A model generated the notes under the pieces. It made no database searches. It worked only from the letters and a program-made list of their open reading frames with translations, and had not been told where the DNA came from. DNA of 52,428 nucleotides, from the IMG/VR virus record IMGVR_UViG_3300033153_009436, positions 1 to 52,428 of that record, one strand, 5' to 3'. The stretch is from a virus. Position 1 is the first letter of the stretch; each line of letters opens with the position of its first letter. Made by a program: the position numbers and the translations under genes. This document shows positions 34,392 through 42,051 of the stretch, piece by piece.

Positions 34392-34746
34392 TTTCTATAT
34401 AAACTCCAGGTTCTTTTTTATCATAATGAAATGGTTTAAATGCAGGTATAATAAATTCACAGTTATCATCTTCAATCCATTCATGCTCCACCATATCATC
34501 TTGAACTGTCTGAGCTGGATTTATATAATCAAATTTATGTTTTGAACCTCTTATAAACCTGAATGATACTGTGACAGGCTCTTCATACTTTGAATATGTC
34601 TTGATAAAAGAATTTTTAAGCTTTTTATATAGAGCTTTAGTATCCTTTCTATACTTCATAACAGCTTTACTTGAGATGAAATACTTACCTGTCCATCTTC
34701 TACCATTCTTTGAACTTGGTACATTACCTGGTATAAACCATTTCAT
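34309..34746 (-). CDS. RusA-like Holliday junction resolvase
   Basis: 145 residues, close to RusA size (about 120). Seen: N-terminal PGNVPSSKNGRRW, and the acidic metal-binding set D73 and N76 in FDYINPAQ, D83/D84 in VQDDMVEHEW, D93/D94 in IEDDN. It would resolve branched DNA before packaging. The C-terminus is a Lys-rich extension. The start overlaps the primase stop as ATGA and it overlaps the following gene by 83 bases. Confidence 0.78.
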   Translation of the reverse strand: MKWFIPGNVPSSKNGRRWTGKYFISSKAVMKYRKDTKALYKKLKNSFIKTYSKYEEPVTVSFRFIRGSKHKFDYINPAQTVQDDMVEHEWIEDDNCEFIIPAFKPFHYDKKEPGVYIEIEDYENKKKVKKKTDPRTKVGDDVPKR

Positions 34747-35726
34747 TTTAATGTTTTTTTAAGGATTGAACTTAGATTTTCATGGGTTTTCTTGAATCCA
34801 TGTTCTTTTACAGAATCAGATACATCTTTACTTAAGTCTGGAATAGTACCTTTTATAGCATACTGATCATGATACTTTTGTACAGCTTTCTGACCTGCTT
34901 TATCATTATCAAATAGAGTGATCACTTTCTTATACTTCTTACATAAATTATCAATGATATAAGCTTTAATTATTGTGTTCTCACTGTCTGGTGCAATATA
35001 CTCTGCATTATAACTAAAATGTCTCAGAGTCATTATGTCTTTAAGTGATGAACATATGATTAAGTAAGGTTGATTGTATTTAAGTTGATCTACCCCCTGA
35101 ATATGATGGAATGCTTTAATAAATTTATGCTTCTTTTGTAAAGGTTGGTATACTTTATAAACTTTCCCACTTTTATCAAAATAACCATATATTTGAGAGC
35201 CTCTTATAGTAATGGTTTTAAGTTTTCCATCTTCTTCTTTAGACATCTTATAATACTCTAAAGCTTTTACATTATATTCAAAAAGAATTGATGTTCCTAT
35301 ACCAAATTGTAACCAGAAATCTCTATCATTTGAATTCCAACCTCTTGATTTAGTAAAATCAATTTGATATTTGGAATATTTTTTAAAATCTGATTGTTCA
35401 TAACTTCCATGTTCAAGGACATATGAGTTAAAATCTTGTATAATTTTAAAAACTGCTTCTGAATAAGTATTTACATCACTGTACAGTTCTTTTATTAAAT
35501 CAATTTTACTACCATATTTTCCACTAGAGAAATCTTTAAACTTATACTCACCAGATTTGTCATCCATAAAGATGCACATACTTGGTGTTCTCTCAGAAGG
35601 ATTAAATATTGATTTAATTTTTATGTCTTGTCCTGCCAATTTTTCTGGTAGATCTAAATAATACTCAAATACCCAGGTACTTGGGATTTGTACATCTGTT
35701 ACTATTAAATTTTTTGTAGTTAGCAT
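34743..35726 (-). CDS. DnaG-type primase with TOPRIM domain
   Basis: 327 residues. The N-terminal part (FNPSERTPSMCIF, then YKFKDFSSGKYGS) resembles the CHC2-type primase start but lacks the zinc ligands. The TOPRIM core is at about 221-280: LIICSSLKD (226-230 carries Ser where Glu is usual) and LFDNDKAG (D273, D275). It would prime DNA synthesis for the polymerase with the DnaB-type helicase. It begins its own unit after the terminator at 35733-35772 and overlaps RusA as ATGA. Confidence 0.82.
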   Translation of the reverse strand: MLTTKNLIVTDVQIPSTWVFEYYLDLPEKLAGQDIKIKSIFNPSERTPSMCIFMDDKSGEYKFKDFSSGKYGSKIDLIKELYSDVNTYSEAVFKIIQDFNSYVLEHGSYEQSDFKKYSKYQIDFTKSRGWNSNDRDFWLQFGIGTSILFEYNVKALEYYKMSKEEDGKLKTITIRGSQIYGYFDKSGKVYKVYQPLQKKHKFIKAFHHIQGVDQLKYNQPYLIICSSLKDIMTLRHFSYNAEYIAPDSENTIIKAYIIDNLCKKYKKVITLFDNDKAGQKAVQKYHDQYAIKGTIPDLSKDVSDSVKEHGFKKTHENLSSILKKTLK

Positions 35727-35732
35727 ATTGTA

Positions 35733-35772
35733 AAATAAAAAGAGGGACTACAATTTAATGCAATCCCTCTTT
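35733..35772 (-). terminator. Intrinsic terminator between SSB-like gene and primase
   Basis: AAAGAGGGA (35739-35747) pairs with TCCCTCTTT (35764-35772), then T-rich sequence on the minus strand (35740-35733). It ends the unit DnaA-like to SSB-like and lies 13 bases before the primase start. Confidence 0.8.
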
Positions 35773-35791
35773 ATTTTATACTTAACAGCTA

Positions 35792-36496
35792 TTAGAGTTC
35801 AAAATCTGAGCCATTATTACTTGATTTTGGTTCAAATGAAGTAACATCATCCTTTTTCTTGATAGGTTTAATGTGTTCTTCCTTATTAAATTCTAGCAAT
35901 CTAGAGTTCTCTTTACCAACAGCTTCCAAAGGAATACCATCTTTACTCATACGTGGTAAATAAAGATCATTATTTATATAACCTTCTTTATTCTCCCACT
36001 CACGTCCAGCAATGCATGCATTAAAAAAATCAGAAGAACCTTTACTTGATGTAAACAACTTATTAGCCTCAACCATAAAGTCAAAAATGTCTTTAACTTC
36101 AATTGCATCAAGCTCATCTCTACAACCAAGTACCTCAGAAAGATAAATCATTGACTTTAGTACCTCAGTATCTCTGGAAATTTCTCTTCCACTTGGAAGT
36201 TTAGCATCCTTATAAGGCCATGGTCCAAATCTTACTCTTCCAACTTGTCCTTCATATCTTGGAGATTTTTCATTAGTTGGGTCCGTTAGGAACCCTTCAA
36301 ACTCACCCTCCACTGGCTTAGTTTCTACGTGCAGAAGAATATTATAAGCTTCTTTATCATATGGTGTTTGATCAAAAGTTATATTATTAATCCTGATCTC
36401 ATGATTTCCTGGATCAAGAACAGGTCTTACTTTACCACTTCCTGCGGTCATGTCTTTTGTACTTAACATAGTTTTGTTTTTAGTTGTTGTATTCAT
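35792..36496 (-). CDS. Putative single-stranded DNA-binding protein
   Basis: 234 residues. No exact family match by eye, but the layout fits a phage SSB: beta-rich core (EIRINNITFDQTPYDKEAYN, ILLHVETKPVEGEF), then a flexible Ser/Asn-rich tail ending NNGSDFEL with an acidic, Phe-containing tip. It sits after the Sak4-like ATPase, a pairing common in phage recombination. The DFEL end resembles those at 21229 and 45148. It closes its transcription unit. Confidence 0.55.
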   Translation of the reverse strand: MNTTTKNKTMLSTKDMTAGSGKVRPVLDPGNHEIRINNITFDQTPYDKEAYNILLHVETKPVEGEFEGFLTDPTNEKSPRYEGQVGRVRFGPWPYKDAKLPSGREISRDTEVLKSMIYLSEVLGCRDELDAIEVKDIFDFMVEANKLFTSSKGSSDFFNACIAGREWENKEGYINNDLYLPRMSKDGIPLEAVGKENSRLLEFNKEEHIKPIKKKDDVTSFEPKSSNNGSDFEL

Positions 36497-36518
36497 TTTT
36501 ATAGTTTTTGATTATTAA

Positions 36519-37205
36519 TTACTCATTTTCATACATAGCTATCTTGCGATTGACATAGTCAAAGCAATTTGGTATAAATCTGTCATCAAACATACCAGCT
36601 GGTGATTTACAAGTATTTTCTCCGTTGGTTTGTGTGTCAAACCCATATTTAAAAGAACCATCATCTTCTTTGATGACTCTTCCAAAGAGAACAATAGTGA
36701 AAAGTCCTTCCAAAGTTAATGAATTATCTATCATTTTCCCAACAGTTTTGGCTTTAACTTTGCGGTGTCCATTGACATCCGTTGACTCCTCAGAATGAGT
36801 TAAATAATACACATGAAGATCTTCTCTCATGTCTTTTGGCAGTTTAGAAACTGATGCTATATTGGTAGCAATATCAGTGAATTTATCATAGCCCTTTTCT
36901 TTGGACCTATCAAAATATTCAAAACTTGCCATATATTGAAAATCATCAATGATGAGATTCTTAATTTGAGGCATATTTTCTTCTACATGCTTCATAGCTC
37001 TTATTATACCATTTGCTGATGAAACAGAACTTATATTACCTTTAGGATTATCCTTTGATATTGGTGTATAATTCTTTTTCCATCCTTTAAAGGGTAATGC
37101 TTTACCAGCAACATTTATAATAAAGGTTTCTTTAGGATCTAGCTCTCTAATTGCAGTTGATTTACCTGCTCCTGAGTCTGCAATAATTAAAATTGATTGT
37201 GCCAT
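36519..37205 (-). CDS. RecA-fold ATPase, Sak4/AAA_24-like
   Basis: 228 residues. Walker A ADSGAGKST at 9-17, Walker B LIIDDFQYM near 85-92, a YYLTHSEE segment and later VGKMIDNSLTLEGLFTIV, all typical of the AAA_24/Sak4 group of phage single-strand annealing ATPases. Together with the SSB-like protein 22 bases downstream it would make a recombination pair. Start lies 1 base after the stop of the gene at 37207. Confidence 0.75.
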   Translation of the reverse strand: MAQSILIIADSGAGKSTAIRELDPKETFIINVAGKALPFKGWKKNYTPISKDNPKGNISSVSSANGIIRAMKHVEENMPQIKNLIIDDFQYMASFEYFDRSKEKGYDKFTDIATNIASVSKLPKDMREDLHVYYLTHSEESTDVNGHRKVKAKTVGKMIDNSLTLEGLFTIVLFGRVIKEDDGSFKYGFDTQTNGENTCKSPAGMFDDRFIPNCFDYVNRKIAMYENE

Positions 37206-37206
37206 T

Positions 37207-37725
37207 TTATTTTTGTTTTAAATAATGTGTCATAATTACTAATTGATCATATATCTTTTCAAGCTGGTCCTCTACATTAGAATTAGAGCTTGGTTTTAAT
37301 TCATCTAATGATAATATATTCTGAATTTGTTTTTTAACTCCATTTCTAGAATTAATATCACTTATTACTTGTAATTCACCTACAGGTATAATATGTCTCT
37401 GAAACCCTGAACTACTTTCAATTAATTCATATTCTTCTTTCCAATGTTTATTATATTTCCATAGATACAATGTTCTCTTAGGGTCTTCAGACTCATAGTC
37501 TATACTTACAAATTCTGTATAAATACTATTTCCTTTTTCTAGTTCACTTGGAAAAAAGCTTATATGCAATTCATCTTTTCCTGATGGTCTATAAGCCATT
37601 TTTGGAATATATACAGAATTAGACATATCTGTACTGCTAAAGTAATTTTCATGTTCCACATGAAGATCTTTAACTTTTTGTTTACGGTCTTCTGGTGTCA
37701 TTTTTTTTTCTTTTGTACTAATCAT
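37207..37725 (-). CDS. Hypothetical protein in the replication unit
   Basis: 172 residues, acidic, with an initial basic helix (TKEKKMTPEDRKQKVKDLHV) and beta-type middle (ELHISFFPSELEKGNSIYTE). It overlaps the DnaB-type helicase gene as ATGA and ends one base before the Sak4-like gene. Its place suggests a replication accessory. Not recognised. Confidence 0.55.
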   Translation of the reverse strand: MISTKEKKMTPEDRKQKVKDLHVEHENYFSSTDMSNSVYIPKMAYRPSGKDELHISFFPSELEKGNSIYTEFVSIDYESEDPKRTLYLWKYNKHWKEEYELIESSSGFQRHIIPVGELQVISDINSRNGVKKQIQNILSLDELKPSSNSNVEDQLEKIYDQLVIMTHYLKQK

Positions 37726-38675
37726 CTTCTTATTTGTTGAGGAGGTGTATCCATTTCAGATATCTCCATTTTTTCAAATTGTGCTTTAAAGAAACTCATT
37801 CTTGTATCTCCATTTCTAGCTTTTAAAAAATGCATAATTAATGTTCTATCATCTTCAATAATATACCTATCTGGTCCATAAAACTTAATCTTTTGTTTGG
37901 CCGGTCTATTAAGACCTATTAAAGTATCAGCATGTTGTAACATTGCATCTGAACCAAATATATCTGATTCAAGTACATAATTACCATATTTACCATCTGT
38001 TGCTCTATCTGGATTATCTATATTTCTGTTTAGTTGTGATAGACATATTATCATGCATGGATATTGTCTTTTTATTTCAGTAAAGAATTCACCTAATTCA
38101 AATAACATATCTATTCTATTATTTTGATAAGGTGCTCTTTTTACTAATATACTATGATCTAATGTTATCATAGTTTTTTCTTTATGCTCATTAAAATACA
38201 TGTCTACTTGTTCACGCATTTGATTCACTGTCATTGGTCTCCCAATAACATCTACGGGATGTCCCACTCTTTCTTTTGCATATTCATGACATTTATTAAA
38301 AGTATCAGCAGTTAATATACTACCTGCACTACACAATTCTTTATAAGTTTTTCCAGTTATTGATGAAAATTCTCTAATTGCTGAAGTTCTTCCTACCATT
38401 TCAAATTGAAATTGTAATACTCTAAAATTATCATCTGGATTTAATACAAATGATTCTCTTATAATCTGATCTTTAATTAAAGTCTTACCAGATCCCGGTC
38501 TGCCTCCAATTACAGTGAGAGTATTCCATTCTAATCCATCTGTTGTAGCATCATTAAACTTAGGCCACGGAGTGTATATAGATTTTTCTTCTCCATTTTG
38601 CCTATTAAGCATATACTTTAGAGCTTCATTGAAAGATGTATGTTGTCCTTCCCATTTTTTTATTACCTTACTCAT
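37722..38675 (-). CDS. DnaB-type replicative helicase (RecA domain only)
   Basis: 317 residues, shorter than full DnaB (about 450) because the N-terminal primase-binding domain is absent. Walker A GGRPGSGKT at 57-65, the FQFEM segment after it, an acidic TLDHSILV Walker B region, and ICLSQLNRN (motif H4) match the DnaB core. It would unwind the fork as a hexamer. It overlaps the loader-like gene and the next gene as ATGA, so four replication genes are translationally chained. Confidence 0.85.
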   Translation of the reverse strand: MSKVIKKWEGQHTSFNEALKYMLNRQNGEEKSIYTPWPKFNDATTDGLEWNTLTVIGGRPGSGKTLIKDQIIRESFVLNPDDNFRVLQFQFEMVGRTSAIREFSSITGKTYKELCSAGSILTADTFNKCHEYAKERVGHPVDVIGRPMTVNQMREQVDMYFNEHKEKTMITLDHSILVKRAPYQNNRIDMLFELGEFFTEIKRQYPCMIICLSQLNRNIDNPDRATDGKYGNYVLESDIFGSDAMLQHADTLIGLNRPAKQKIKFYGPDRYIIEDDRTLIMHFLKARNGDTRMSFFKAQFEKMEISEMDTPPQQIRR

Positions 38676-39271
38676 ACTACTTTCTCTTTAAAGGATTGAT
38701 CATCTGTTTCTACACCTTCCTCAATCATATCACAATAGTCTGCTAGTTCAGAATGTTTTACTTTGTTCTTATCTTCTTTTGATATAAAATATTGACTAGT
38801 TTTCATATACATATATTCTTTATCTTCATATTCATTCACATATTGAGCAGTTGCTTTTAGAATTTGTTCCCAGGAATAATCATACTCTTCAAAAAACCAT
38901 CTAAAGGATTTTTCAAGAGTTTTTATATTTACTCTTGCAGGTTTACCACTAGGTAACTTCCTTGCAGGAAATAGAACTCTATATTTTTGTATACTTTCAA
39001 GAAAAGCTTTACCCATTAATTGAGAATTGGTTTTCTTTTTAGCTTTTATAAAATAATTATCAAAGATTCTAATCAACTTTTCACCTTTAATGGTTATACT
39101 TACTGATCCATCATGATTTACTTTTGTAAGATCTTCTACTAATAATCCCTTAATCTCTAAATGTTGATTAAGTGTGCCATTTAATGAAATCTTATTTTTA
39201 ATCCCAAATAGCAGTAGACATTGATTTGGTGTTATCTTGTTTTTCAGCATCATCTGAAATAGTTCCCACAT
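38672..39271 (-). CDS. Putative helicase loader/replication accessory protein
   Basis: 199 residues. A winged-helix-like N-terminus (KNKITPNQCLLLFGIKNKIS) is followed by a helical region with conserved aromatic residues (FRWFFEEYDYSWEQ, TAQYVNEYEDKEYMYMKTS). I know this pattern from Bacteroidetes phages, always by replication genes. Position between a DnaA-like protein and DnaB suggests a helicase loader; that is inference. The start lies inside the upstream gene (74-base overlap); an internal Met near 39253 is an alternative start. Confidence 0.5.
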   Translation of the reverse strand: MWELFQMMLKNKITPNQCLLLFGIKNKISLNGTLNQHLEIKGLLVEDLTKVNHDGSVSITIKGEKLIRIFDNYFIKAKKKTNSQLMGKAFLESIQKYRVLFPARKLPSGKPARVNIKTLEKSFRWFFEEYDYSWEQILKATAQYVNEYEDKEYMYMKTSQYFISKEDKNKVKHSELADYCDMIEEGVETDDQSFKEKVV

Positions 39272-39713
39272 AGTGATTTTTTTTAGAAATTAATATATTT
39301 AAAATTGACCAAAAATATATATCTGTAAATTTTAAATTATTACAGAATAAATAGTTCTCTGCTTGTTTAATAGCATGTATGGTACTGGCGTGGTTTCTTT
39401 TTATATAATTAGCTATAGATACTTTAGTAAATCCACTTTTATGAGCGATATGCTGGAAAGTTTGAGAATATCTTGTAAATTTTGTAGTTCTAAGTCTATT
39501 CTTAAATGAAGTTATATGAAAGAGTGTTGGCTCATCCATATGCATTTTAGCAATTACAATAGATTCAATAAATTTTAAAGACTTTTTATGATAGCAAAAT
39601 TGACTTTTTGTTGAGCCTATCTTTATATCAACAGAAAGACCATATTTATGTTCAAAGTTCTCTATGAATTTTTGAACATCATTGATCATTTCCAATAAAT
39701 TCAGATTGGACAT
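39198..39713 (-). CDS. DnaA domain IV-like DNA-binding protein, putative replication initiator
   Basis: 171 residues. Residues 80-122 (RYSQTFQHIAHKSGFTKVSI, then KRNHASTIHAIKQAENYL) resemble the C-terminal DNA-binding domain of DnaA; RNHASTIHA parallels the GRDHSTVIHA signature that contacts the DnaA box. There is no ATPase domain. The N-terminal 80 residues are unassigned. It is first in the loader-helicase chain and has a promoter-like TATATTTG 20 bases upstream, which fits an origin-recognition role. Confidence 0.55.
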   Translation of the reverse strand: MSNLNLLEMINDVQKFIENFEHKYGLSVDIKIGSTKSQFCYHKKSLKFIESIVIAKMHMDEPTLFHITSFKNRLRTTKFTRYSQTFQHIAHKSGFTKVSIANYIKRNHASTIHAIKQAENYLFCNNLKFTDIYFWSILNILISKKNHYVGTISDDAEKQDNTKSMSTAIWD

Positions 39714-39733
39714 ATGTTGGTTTTGAATGTTAA

Positions 39734-39741
39734 CAAATATA
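39734..39741 (-). promoter_or_regulatory. -7 type promoter element (TATATTTG) before the replication unit
   Basis: On the minus strand TATATTTG, the Bacteroidetes TAnnTTTG -7 element, 20 bases before the start at 39713 in a 36-base gap. No TTG is at the ideal -33 distance, so support is partial. Confidence 0.4.
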
Positions 39742-39749
39742 AGAAATTT

Positions 39750-40436
39750 TTACCATATTATTGGTAGTTTATCTCTCTTTTTAAGCTCTTCATTTACGTC
39801 ACTGAAGACGTTTTTACAATCCCATTCTCCTCCTTTATAAGCAGCAGATGCAGGATGTGCAACTTTAAATATTTTTTGTTTATCAAGTAATGGTTCCCAT
39901 TCTTCTGCTTTTTTACCCATAAGTATGAATATTCCATCAAAATTATGATTAATATGATCTAGTAATTGAGTAGTGAAAGGTTTCCATAGATCATAATGAG
40001 ATCCAATATTACCTATTTGTGTAGTTAATGCTGTATTAATTGGAAGCACTCCTTGTTTACACCATCTTTTTAAATCTGGATTACACTTATCCCAGTTGTC
40101 CCCGTGTAACGCCTTAAAAATAAATTGTAAGGATTTTTCTGGTTTTCCTTTAATGCTGCAGCTAAATGCTATACCATCTGCAGTATTTAGTTGAGGATAA
40201 GGATCTTGACCTATAATAAATACATTTGTATTGTTATATGATGTTGATTCAAATGCATTAAAAATGTATTTTAGTGGTGGAGTAAATCTGAAACCTTCAT
40301 CTACTTCCTTACGTAAAGTAATAATAAGTTCACTAAAGTCTGAACTGTTCATGAAAAATTTAAGTGCTTTACTCCATTCACTTATTTCTAATTTTTCAGT
40401 AAGTTTTTCACGAATATAATTTACTTCATTATTCAT
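39750..40436 (-). CDS. ung: Uracil-DNA glycosylase (family 1)
   Basis: 228 residues, usual size. GQDPYP at 76-81 gives the catalytic water-activating Asp78; GIAFS at 88-92; GVLPINTALT at 129-138; HPASAAYKGGEW with His194 closes the active site. It removes uracil from DNA. It shares a 26-base divergent gap with the plus-strand gene at 40463. A phage with its own Ung presumably has thymine, not uracil, DNA and uses the enzyme for repair or against uracil-containing competitors; that is inference. Confidence 0.92.
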   Translation of the reverse strand: MNNEVNYIREKLTEKLEISEWSKALKFFMNSSDFSELIITLRKEVDEGFRFTPPLKYIFNAFESTSYNNTNVFIIGQDPYPQLNTADGIAFSCSIKGKPEKSLQFIFKALHGDNWDKCNPDLKRWCKQGVLPINTALTTQIGNIGSHYDLWKPFTTQLLDHINHNFDGIFILMGKKAEEWEPLLDKQKIFKVAHPASAAYKGGEWDCKNVFSDVNEELKKRDKLPIIW

Positions 40437-40450
40437 AATTTAAATTTTTA

Positions 40451-40458
40451 TATATTTG
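40451..40458 (+). promoter_or_regulatory. -7 type promoter element (TATATTTG) before the plus-strand island
   Basis: TATATTTG, an exact TAnnTTTG, with its last base only 5 bases from the ATG at 40463. If used, transcription would start at or next to the start codon, giving a leaderless or nearly leaderless message. No TTG at -33 is seen. Confidence 0.4.
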
Positions 40459-40462
40459 TAAA

Positions 40463-40597
40463 ATGAAATTTCCATTTTTATCAATAGAAGAATTAAATAA
40501 AGCTATTAAATCTCCGGGTCTCCAGAAATTAAAGCTAGAAAATAATAAAAGTTTTATAAAAAAATTACAAGCTGTTTATGACAACCAAGGAACTTAA
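40463..40597 (+). CDS. Hypothetical small basic protein (44 aa) of the plus-strand island
   Basis: 44 residues, helical and basic (LSIEELNKAIKSPGLQKLKL). It starts the two-gene plus-strand island and overlaps the next gene by 20 bases in another frame. Too short for the usual length cutoffs, but the promoter element and overlap support it. Not recognised. Confidence 0.5.
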   Translation: MKFPFLSIEELNKAIKSPGLQKLKLENNKSFIKKLQAVYDNQGT

Positions 40598-41045
40598 AAA
40601 ATCAATAATCCCTGATCCAAGTAAAGTATTAAAAGATCTAGAAGTAAATGCAAGTTATATAACTAATCTTCAACAAACTTTAATATTAGTATTATCAACT
40701 GCAACAGAAGCAAAACAAATAACAGATTGTTATGCAAAAATCAATGATCTTTCTAAAAGAATGGCAGATAAAGATAAAGATAAAAAAGAAGATCAGCCAC
40801 CTCTTTCATTTTCTACTTTTGAGACTTCTGTTTTTACATTAATAAGTTTTACAGCTTATTTAAGAGACCAAGCAATTAAACAAAAAGCTGTATTAGAATT
40901 TGAAGGTGATCTTGATATAAAAGATTATAAAGCTAATATTGAATCTTTAATATCAGCATCTCCTGAAAATATTGATGAAGAGATGGGTAAGCTTGCAAAA
41001 AAGATGACAGATGCTCTTACTAAAGTTAATACTACCTCAAATTAG
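40578..41045 (+). CDS. Hypothetical protein of the plus-strand island
   Basis: 155 residues, helical, with two charged helices (AKINDLSKRMADKDKDKKE) around an amphipathic middle (FSTFETSVFTLISFTAYL). It and its 44-residue neighbour are the only plus-strand genes of the 20.8-52.4 kb half. Its end overlaps the convergent gene at 41032 by 14 bases. Function unknown; an inserted accessory gene or regulator are possible. Confidence 0.6.
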   Translation: MTTKELKKSIIPDPSKVLKDLEVNASYITNLQQTLILVLSTATEAKQITDCYAKINDLSKRMADKDKDKKEDQPPLSFSTFETSVFTLISFTAYLRDQAIKQKAVLEFEGDLDIKDYKANIESLISASPENIDEEMGKLAKKMTDALTKVNTTSN

Positions 41046-41415
41046 TATTACTAAAATCACCATATTCTAATAAAGCTTGAATTACTAAATTTAATTCATC
41101 CTTATCACAATCAGCAAAGGATTTACAGTATTCTGTTTTATTTTTTACCATACATAGGCCTGCTTTTCTTTTAGTTAGTAATTTTACTTCTTCAAAAGTA
41201 TATCCTAACACATTAGCCAGCTCTTTAATCATGACATGAACTTTAGCTAGTTGTGCATTAGTCCCTTTTTCACTAGAAACACTAACAAACATTTCTACTT
41301 TAGTTCCTTCAGGAAGTTCTTCTATAAATTTATTATATCTTTTTTCCTGGGTCTTTATATTGTATTCTAACTTTCCACTTTTTTTAGTAAGATTAGCCTG
41401 TATATTATCTTTCAT
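41032..41415 (-). CDS. Hypothetical, possibly NinB/recombination-related
   Basis: 127 residues. The middle (AKVHVMIKELANVLGYTFEE) followed by VKLLTKRKAGLC and an SFADCDKDELNLVIQALLEY end resembles small Bacteroidetes phage proteins sometimes likened to NinB. The likeness is weak. It overlaps the upstream membrane-UVR gene by 11 bases and the convergent island gene by 14. Confidence 0.4.
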   Translation of the reverse strand: MKDNIQANLTKKSGKLEYNIKTQEKRYNKFIEELPEGTKVEMFVSVSSEKGTNAQLAKVHVMIKELANVLGYTFEEVKLLTKRKAGLCMVKNKTEYCKSFADCDKDELNLVIQALLEYGDFSNTNLR

Positions 41416-41737
41416 CTTTTTTTTTATAATTTTTTATTTGATCTCTTATATAACATGCTTCTTCATATTGTTCCAACTCTAATGCTTTTTTAAGTGATAT
41501 ATATAAAGCTTCTTTTTCTGTAATATTAGATTTTGTAATTTGTATTGTCTTATTAGTTTCATCAAAAGGAAAACCTTGTTGTAAACCAAATGTTATTAAA
41601 TGATATAAAGTATTTCTTAAATACTCTGTATGTTTATCTATTTGTCTTTGATTTCTCATAAACATTATTTTTTTACCTACCATAAAGCCTGAAATAAAAC
41701 ATAATATTCCACCTGTTATAATACCTATAACTATCAT
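41405..41737 (-). CDS. Membrane protein with a UVR motif
   Basis: 110 residues: an N-terminal transmembrane helix (MIVIGIITGGILCFISGFMV) then a helical cytosolic part whose last 30 residues (LKKALELEQYEEACYIRDQI) match the UVR motif of UvrB/UvrC and Clp adaptor proteins. UVR motifs form coiled-coil contacts, so this may tether a DNA-repair or Clp-type partner to the membrane. Overlaps both neighbours. Confidence 0.55.
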   Translation of the reverse strand: MIVIGIITGGILCFISGFMVGKKIMFMRNQRQIDKHTEYLRNTLYHLITFGLQQGFPFDETNKTIQITKSNITEKEALYISLKKALELEQYEEACYIRDQIKNYKKKDER

Positions 41738-42051
41738 ACTTTTTTAGGTTTAACTTTATTATAGTTTATTTTTATTATTTCTTCTTCAGCCCATTCATAA
41801 GCTTGTTTAGGATCTTCAAATCCACTCTTACATACATCAGTAACCCAGGCTGTTTTACCCTTTATATATATTGCAGCTATCCATACTGTAGATTTTATTT
41901 TAGATAGTGGACTTACTTGAATCCAATATCCTTCTTTTACCAAGTCCATTAGTTTATCACATACAGTCCAACTACCTGTTGGGTCCCATGATAAGTTATC
42001 TAACATTTCTTCCCGTTGTTGCATAAATAATTCTTTCATTTTTCCCATCAT
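41734..42051 (-). CDS. Hypothetical protein after the SF2 helicase
   Basis: 105 residues with a helical start and a beta-rich middle (GYWIQVSPLSKIKSTVWIAA). It overlaps the helicase stop and the next start as ATGA. Probable accessory to the helicase unit; not recognised. Confidence 0.55.
   Translation of the reverse strand: MMGKMKELFMQQREEMLDNLSWDPTGSWTVCDKLMDLVKEGYWIQVSPLSKIKSTVWIAAIYIKGKTAWVTDVCKSGFEDPKQAYEWAEEEIIKINYNKVKPKKV

Noticed and set aside
41032-41415. Firm NinB assignment
   Set aside because: The likeness is limited to a short central stretch, so it is left as a weak suggestion only.
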